This document shows positions 30,917 through 35,374 of a DNA stretch of 35,374 bases, one piece after another. The DNA lies in assembly GCA_964244295.1 (NCBI GenBank), contig CAXTIG010000057.1, forward strand, positions 1 to 35,374, written 5' to 3'. The DNA is from JAJAZB01 sp964244295 (lineage in GTDB: Bacteria; Bacteroidota; Bacteroidia; Cytophagales; Spirosomataceae). Made by a program: the position numbers and the translations under genes. Each line of letters starts with the position of its first letter. Positions within the stretch are counted from its first letter, which is position 1. The notes under the pieces were generated by a model, which saw nothing but the letters and a program-made list of their open reading frames with translations, searched no databases and was not told the origin of the DNA.

Positions 30917-32683
30917 TCACCCGGCAGGGTCTACCACGTCTTTTTTCCGTTCGCCGATTTGTTGCCGCCACAGGGCGTAGTACAATCCTTTGGCGGCGAC
31001 CAGGTCGTCGTGGCTACCGGTTTCGACAATCCGGCCTTTTTCCAGCACAAAAATGGGGTTGGCGTGCAAAATCGTCGAGAGCCGGTGCGCAATCAAAATG
31101 GTAATCTGCTCATTCAGAGCTGATACGCTGCGCACGGTGTCGGTGATTTCTTCCTCCGTGAGCGAATCCAGCGCCGAGGTTGCTTCGTCGAAAATAAGCA
31201 GCCGGGGGCGGCGCACCAACGCCCGGGCAATCGACAGCCGCTGTTTTTCCCCGCCCGACATCTTCAGCCCGCCCTCGCCGATCTGCGCATCCAGGCCCGC
31301 CTCGGAGCGGGCCAGCAAGCCATCGCAGGCGGCTTTGTCGAGGGCTTCGAGCATTTCGGCGTCGGTTGCGTCGGGCTTGACCAACTGTAAATTTTCGCGG
31401 ATGCTGCCCGAAAACAGGTGCGTGTCCTGGGTGACGAAGCCAATCTGCCGACGCATCGGGTTGAAGCGCAGATCGTTGGTCGAAATGTCGTTGTAGAAAA
31501 TCTCTCCCCCGCCGGGCCGGTACAGGCCCACTAGCAGTTTCACCATCGTGGATTTCCCCGACCCCGACGGCCCCACGAACGCGATGGTATCGCCCAGCCC
31601 GGCCTCGAACGACACGCCGTCGATGGCGTTTTGCCGGTCACCCTGGTGGCGAAACACCACGTCGGCAAACCGCAGCCGCTCGATGGGGCCGACTTCCACG
31701 GCCGATTCGGGATTGCGCTCGATGGGCTTCCGCATCAACTGATCGTACCCCGCCAGCCCGGCTTCGACTTCGCGGTAGGCCAGGATCAAGTTGCCCAACT
31801 CCTGCAAGGGGGTGAAGATTGCCACCGAAATAAACTGCATCGAAATCAATTCTCCCGTGCTGAGTACCTTCCGGAAAATAAGCCAAAGCAGCGTAAAAAG
31901 AACCGACTGTTTGAGCACGTTGAGCGTGATGCTTTGCCAGAAGGCCAGCCGCCGCACGCGCCGGACTTTGTACATTTCCAGCTCAAAAATCCGCCCCGTC
32001 TGGACTTTGAGCCGCCGGATTTCGGGAAACGTGAGGCCGAGGCTTTTGATGAGTTCGACGTTGCGCAGTGATTCCGTGATGACACCCGCCAGCAGGGCCG
32101 TTTCGCGGTTGATGGCCCGCTGGGTGCTTTTGATTTGCTTGCTCAACAGCCCCGTCAGGCTCCCCAACAGCACCACGCCGATCAGGAAAACGGGTACCAA
32201 CGCCCAGTGTTTGGTGATGGCGTAGAAGATCAGAAACCCCAGGCCCACCACCGACGAAAACAGAATGTTGACGAAGGCATTGATAAATTTCTCGGTGTCG
32301 GTCCGGACTTTCTGCAAGAGCGACAGGGTGGCCCCGCTGCTCTGGTCGCCGAATTCCTGGTACGAGAGCCGCAGGGTTTGTTTCAGTCCGTCGTTGAAAA
32401 TATCGGTGCCGAATTTCTGCACCACCAGGCGTGTCAGGTATTCCTGCACGGCTTTGGCCAGGTTCGAGAGAATCGCCACGCCGACGGCCAATCCCAGCAG
32501 TCCCAACACGCCCCGGAGCAACTGGGCCTGGGTTTTGCCCGCCGGGTTGGTCGCGTAGGTGTCGATGAGTTTCCCGAAAATAAGGGGGTCAACCAGGGCC
32601 AGCACCTGCGCCACGCCCGCCAGCACCAAGGCCAGGCTAGCCAGCCAGCGGTAGGGTTTTAGGTAATTCCAGAGAATCCGCAT
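30917..32683 (-). CDS. ABC exporter, fused membrane and ATPase domains
   Basis: A 588-aa half-transporter of the MsbA/multidrug exporter type, acting as a dimer in the inner membrane. The membrane domain spans about 1-315 with six helices. The nucleotide-binding domain follows: Walker A GPSGSGKST (371-379), Q-loop near Q419, signature MSGGEKQR (475-482), Walker B LLIFDE with catalytic E500, and the H-loop in LIAHRLST. Substrate may be lipid, drug or peptide; the sequence does not decide. It is monocistronic and divergent from the Tat-exported sugar isomerase-like gene. Confidence 0.95.
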   Translation of the reverse strand: MRILWNYLKPYRWLASLALVLAGVAQVLALVDPLIFGKLIDTYATNPAGKTQAQLLRGVLGLLGLAVGVAILSNLAKAVQEYLTRLVVQKFGTDIFNDGLKQTLRLSYQEFGDQSSGATLSLLQKVRTDTEKFINAFVNILFSSVVGLGFLIFYAITKHWALVPVFLIGVVLLGSLTGLLSKQIKSTQRAINRETALLAGVITESLRNVELIKSLGLTFPEIRRLKVQTGRIFELEMYKVRRVRRLAFWQSITLNVLKQSVLFTLLWLIFRKVLSTGELISMQFISVAIFTPLQELGNLILAYREVEAGLAGYDQLMRKPIERNPESAVEVGPIERLRFADVVFRHQGDRQNAIDGVSFEAGLGDTIAFVGPSGSGKSTMVKLLVGLYRPGGGEIFYNDISTNDLRFNPMRRQIGFVTQDTHLFSGSIRENLQLVKPDATDAEMLEALDKAACDGLLARSEAGLDAQIGEGGLKMSGGEKQRLSIARALVRRPRLLIFDEATSALDSLTEEEITDTVRSVSALNEQITILIAHRLSTILHANPIFVLEKGRIVETGSHDDLVAAKGLYYALWRQQIGERKKDVVDPAG

Positions 32684-32923
32684 GGAGAAAAGTAAAGGAA
32701 TGGCGATACCGAAAGCAGAGACGGGGTAGCCTATAAAAGCGATGCCACGACGGAATACGGGCCACTTTCGGGGTAAAGCACCGCGACTTTTCAGTAAAAA
32801 AAATCAGAAGCCGTCTTTGCGTGCGAAAGCACTGGAACTACGCGAACTGGCACCGGTTCCCTTCATCCGGCGCAAGTGTCTTTTGCGCCTCCGGTTTGTA
32901 ACCCCTCACCAACCAACCCAACC

Positions 32924-33856
32924 ATGCCTACCTGTTCGCGTCGCCACTTCCTCCACGCCTCGGCCCTGACGGCGGGCGGCTGGTTGCTTCAGCCAATGGC
33001 CGTCGGGCAACCGGCTCCGGTACGCCTGCGGTTGGGCGGACCCATTTTCCTCAAAACCGACGACCCGGAACTACTGGCCCGCGAACACCGCCGCCTGGGG
33101 TACAGCGCCGCCTACGCGCCCGCCGTGGACTTGAAAGACACCAACCGGATCGAGGCGATTCGGAACGCCTTCGCGGCGGAAAAGGTGGTGCTGGCCGAAG
33201 TGGGAGCCTGGGTAAATATGCTCGACGCCGACATCGGGAAACGACAGAAAAACCTGACCTACGTGACCGAACGGCTGGCCCTGGCCGAAGCCCTGGGGGC
33301 GCGGGCCTGCGTCAACATTGCGGGGTCGTTCAACCCCAGCCAGTGGGACGGCCCCGACCCCCGCAACCTGACAACGGACTATTTCGACGCCACCGTCGAG
33401 AATTGCCGGAAGGTGATCGACGCCGTGAAACCGAAATGGGCCAAATTTGCCCTCGAAATGATGGGCTGGAGTTTGCCCGACGGTCCCGATTCCTACCTGA
33501 AGTTCATCCGGGCCATCGACCGGCCCGGTTTCGCGGCCCACGTCGACATCGCCAACCTCATCAACCGCCCCGAACGTTACTACCAGAACGCGGCGCTCAT
33601 TCGCGAAACGTTTCAGAAATTAGGGCGCTGGGTGGTGTCGGTTCATGCGAAAGATGTGTGGGGCAAAGACGTACATTTTGCCGAAGCCCTGCCGGGCCGG
33701 GGTGGCCTCGACTACGGCACCTACCTGCGCGAAGTCACGTCGCTGGGTCGGGAGGTGCCGCTGCTGCTGGAGCATTTGCGCACGCCGGAGGAGTACGACG
33801 AGGCGCGGCAGTTTGTGATGAAAAAAGCGGGGGAAGTGGGAATAAAACTGGCTTGA
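32924..33856 (+). CDS. Tat-exported sugar phosphate isomerase/epimerase-like TIM-barrel protein
   Basis: A 310-aa protein of the xylose isomerase-like TIM barrel superfamily (PF01261). A twin-arginine signal (SRRHFLHAS, residues 5-13) indicates folded export. Probable metal-binding residues are the E in FALEMMGWS, D/H in AAHVDIANLI, H in VSVHAKDV and E in LLLEHLR near the end. Bacteroidota carry many such exported proteins, usually of unknown sugar substrate. ATG 32924 is chosen because the Tat signal follows at once. Confidence 0.9.
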   Translation: MPTCSRRHFLHASALTAGGWLLQPMAVGQPAPVRLRLGGPIFLKTDDPELLAREHRRLGYSAAYAPAVDLKDTNRIEAIRNAFAAEKVVLAEVGAWVNMLDADIGKRQKNLTYVTERLALAEALGARACVNIAGSFNPSQWDGPDPRNLTTDYFDATVENCRKVIDAVKPKWAKFALEMMGWSLPDGPDSYLKFIRAIDRPGFAAHVDIANLINRPERYYQNAALIRETFQKLGRWVVSVHAKDVWGKDVHFAEALPGRGGLDYGTYLREVTSLGREVPLLLEHLRTPEEYDEARQFVMKKAGEVGIKLA

Positions 33857-33872
33857 GTCCAGTAACCACAAC

Positions 33873-33989
33873 CCCACCGCTGTCATCCAGAGCGTAGCGA
33901 AGGACCTCGGGTAGTCGAATGTAAGCAACCGGCAAACTAGCCGGAGGGCCGACGAGGTCCTTCGCTTCGCTCTGGATGACAGCGGTGGG
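33873..33989. repeat. GTCATCCAGAGCGTAGCGAA hairpin
   Basis: 37-bp arms at 33873-33909 and 33953-33989 with one mismatch by eye; the left contains GTCATCCAGAGCG and the right CGCTCTGGATGAC. Loop about 43 bp. It separates the sugar isomerase-like gene from the methyltransferase. Confidence 0.85.
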
Positions 33990-34024
33990 TGCCGCAATAA
34001 TTTTTCTAAAACCAGTCTCCTCCG

Positions 34025-34549
34025 ATGCAACTCCCCGAAGCCCGCACCTTGCTCCAACCCGCCGGGTGGCACGACCCGACCCCTGCCCGCTGGACGGATT
34101 TGGGCTGTGGATCGGGCCTGTTTACGCAAGCGTTGGTGGGTTTACTGCCGCTCGGAAGCACCGTGTACGCCGTCGATACCGACCGGGCGGCGTTGGAGCG
34201 CGTTCCCGCCGTGTCGGGTCGGTCGATTGAAAAAATAACTCTCGATTTCAGCCGGGATGCCTGGCCGTTTTCCGACCTCGACGGAATTCTGATGGCCAAC
34301 TCGCTGCACTACGTGCAGGACAAGCGGGCTTTTCTCGAAAAAGCCACCGGCCACTTCCGCGCCAGCGGCCGTTTTTTGATCGTGGAATACGACACGGCGG
34401 CGGCCAATCCCTGGGTGCCGTATCCCACTCCCTTCGCCGAGTTGACCCGGCTGTTCGCGGCGGCGGGGTATGCGAGCATCCGTCGGCTGGCCGAACGGCC
34501 TTCCCGCTTTCGCAACGGGAATTTGTACGCGGCGTCGATCGAAAAATGA
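34025..34549 (+). CDS. small class I SAM-dependent methyltransferase
   Basis: A 174-aa methyltransferase. Motif I is DLGCGSGLF (25-33), VYAVDTD supplies the SAM-ribose acid (about 47-53), and LDGILMANSLHYVQDK is the motif IV equivalent. It is short for the family, with the usual N-terminal helices reduced. The substrate is unknown. It may be co-transcribed with nothing: its own stop is 77 bp before the next gene, which has a separate promoter box. Confidence 0.88.
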   Translation: MQLPEARTLLQPAGWHDPTPARWTDLGCGSGLFTQALVGLLPLGSTVYAVDTDRAALERVPAVSGRSIEKITLDFSRDAWPFSDLDGILMANSLHYVQDKRAFLEKATGHFRASGRFLIVEYDTAAANPWVPYPTPFAELTRLFAAAGYASIRRLAERPSRFRNGNLYAASIEK

Positions 34550-34585
34550 GGCTCCGGTGCTTCTTTCTTTCCCATCCATTCTGCC

Positions 34586-34593
34586 TATTTTTG
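34586..34593 (+). promoter_or_regulatory. -7 promoter box for M28 peptidase
   Basis: TATTTTTG, a perfect TAnnTTTG, 33 bp before the ATG at 34627. Confidence 0.5.
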
Positions 34594-34626
34594 ACGAATT
34601 CCGGGTTGATTTCCACCTCAAATTTT

Positions 34627-35374
34627 ATGCAAAAAATCCTCGTGATGGCCCTGCTGGGGCTATCAACTTCCCCCTCGTTCGCCCAAAACTCCGATTCGGT
34701 GTCGATTCGCCGCATTTACAACGAAATCCTGTCCCACGGCAAATCCTACGAGTGGCTGCGGCAACTCACCAAAGGCGTCGGTCCCCGGCTGGCGGGGTCG
34801 GAAGGCTCGAAAAAGGCGGTGGAGTGGGCGAAGAAAACGCTGGAAGCCGAAGGGTTTGACCGGGTGTTTTTGCAGGACGTGAAGGTGCCGCACTGGGTGC
34901 GGGGCGCGAAAGAAAAAGCCACGATTCTCAACGGCTCCCAAAAAATCGACGTGCCCATCGCCGCCCTTGGCGGCTCGGTCGCCACCCCCGCGCCGGGCAT
35001 TACGGCGGGGATAATCGAGGTGAAAAATTTCCCTGAACTGCGGGCGCTGGGCCGGGAGAAAGTGGCCGGGAAGATCGTCTTTTTTAACCGCCCCATGGAC
35101 CCGACCAAACTCAATACGTTTGAAGCCTACGCCGGGGCCGTGGACCAACGCGCCGCCGGGGCCACCGAAGCCGCCAAACTCGGCGCGGTCGGGGCGATTG
35201 TCCGCTCGATGAACCCCTCGCTCGACGATTTCCCCCACACGGGCGGGCTGCGCTACGGCACGGGCGTAGCCTTGATTCCGGCGGCGGCCATCAGCACCAA
35301 CGGGGCCGAACGGCTCAGCGCCTTGCTCAAGCTGAATCCCGCCCTGACGTTTTTCTTCCAACAAGCCTGCGAAA
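34627..35374 (+). CDS. M28-family metallopeptidase, 3' end cut by window
   Basis: The first 249 residues of an exported zinc peptidase. Signal peptide 1-19 (cut after SFA). The visible part covers the N-terminal segment and a PA-like inserted domain (GKIVFFNRPMD, RYGTGVALIPAAAIS), before the zinc-binding residues. The last 93 bp match the truncated copy at 2105-2013 with two mismatches by eye. That copy shows what the missing half should hold, namely GGHLDSWD, NEENGLRGG and the other zinc motifs. Function is probably extracellular aminopeptidase or carboxypeptidase activity. Confidence 0.9.
   Translation, partial: MQKILVMALLGLSTSPSFAQNSDSVSIRRIYNEILSHGKSYEWLRQLTKGVGPRLAGSEGSKKAVEWAKKTLEAEGFDRVFLQDVKVPHWVRGAKEKATILNGSQKIDVPIAALGGSVATPAPGITAGIIEVKNFPELRALGREKVAGKIVFFNRPMDPTKLNTFEAYAGAVDQRAAGATEAAKLGAVGAIVRSMNPSLDDFPHTGGLRYGTGVALIPAAAISTNGAERLSALLKLNPALTFFFQQACE

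Overview
The window looks like a chromosomal contig from a GC-rich member of the Bacteroidota, probably Cytophagales-like, though the genus cannot be named from the sequence. The signs are several matches to the Bacteroidota -7 promoter box TAnnTTTG, few Shine-Dalgarno sites, Bacteroidota-type gene families (GH20 hexosaminidase, TlpA-like thioredoxin, DUF805, Uma2, CBU_0592-type membrane protein, galactose mutarotase lipoprotein), and many long intergenic hairpins. No rRNA, tRNA, CRISPR array or prophage was seen.

Layout. 1-2780 is a scar region: an IS256-family element starting exactly at its terminal repeat, a 5'-truncated M28 peptidase copy, a possible remnant of a type I restriction locus (21 codons resembling an hsdR start, next to the C-terminal half of a YgjP-type metallopeptidase), and a MITE-like element. 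2779-5180 is a tight four-gene minus-strand operon: DUF952/PfpI fusion, small membrane protein, cyclase-family hydrolase, divergent peptide deformylase. 5373-8612 holds a zinc alcohol dehydrogenase, an esterase and an FAD oxidoreductase. 8710-12024 holds a mutarotase lipoprotein and a divergent Lrp/AsnC regulator-alanine dehydrogenase pair. 12206-13657 is Uma2 followed by an AT-richer islet of small unknown genes. 13768-20293 is minus-strand: MFS transporter, TlpA-like protein, GH20 hexosaminidase, and a secreted protein made of four internal repeats. 20704-28284 is mostly plus-strand: serine hydrolase, membrane protein, patatin fused to a receiver-like domain, DUF805 protein (minus), methyltransferase, PNPOx-like protein, and a cation diffusion facilitator with two frameshifts. 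28360-35374 holds an adenylate cyclase with an extracytoplasmic helical region, an unknown protein, an ABC exporter, a Tat-exported sugar isomerase-like protein, a small methyltransferase, and the 5' part of an M28 peptidase nearly identical to the fragment at the left end.

Most genes are ordinary housekeeping and accessory functions with no overall pathway. The most unusual features are: (i) nearly every long intergenic gap carries a different long hairpin, often with GTCAY...RTGAC ends, and two copies differ by a compensatory base-pair change; (ii) repeats supply stop codons, a start codon or in-frame coding sequence; (iii) the patatin-receiver fusion; and (iv) the four-repeat secreted protein of unknown function. 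Three places look like one-base indels in or near homopolymers, so some sequencing error is possible.
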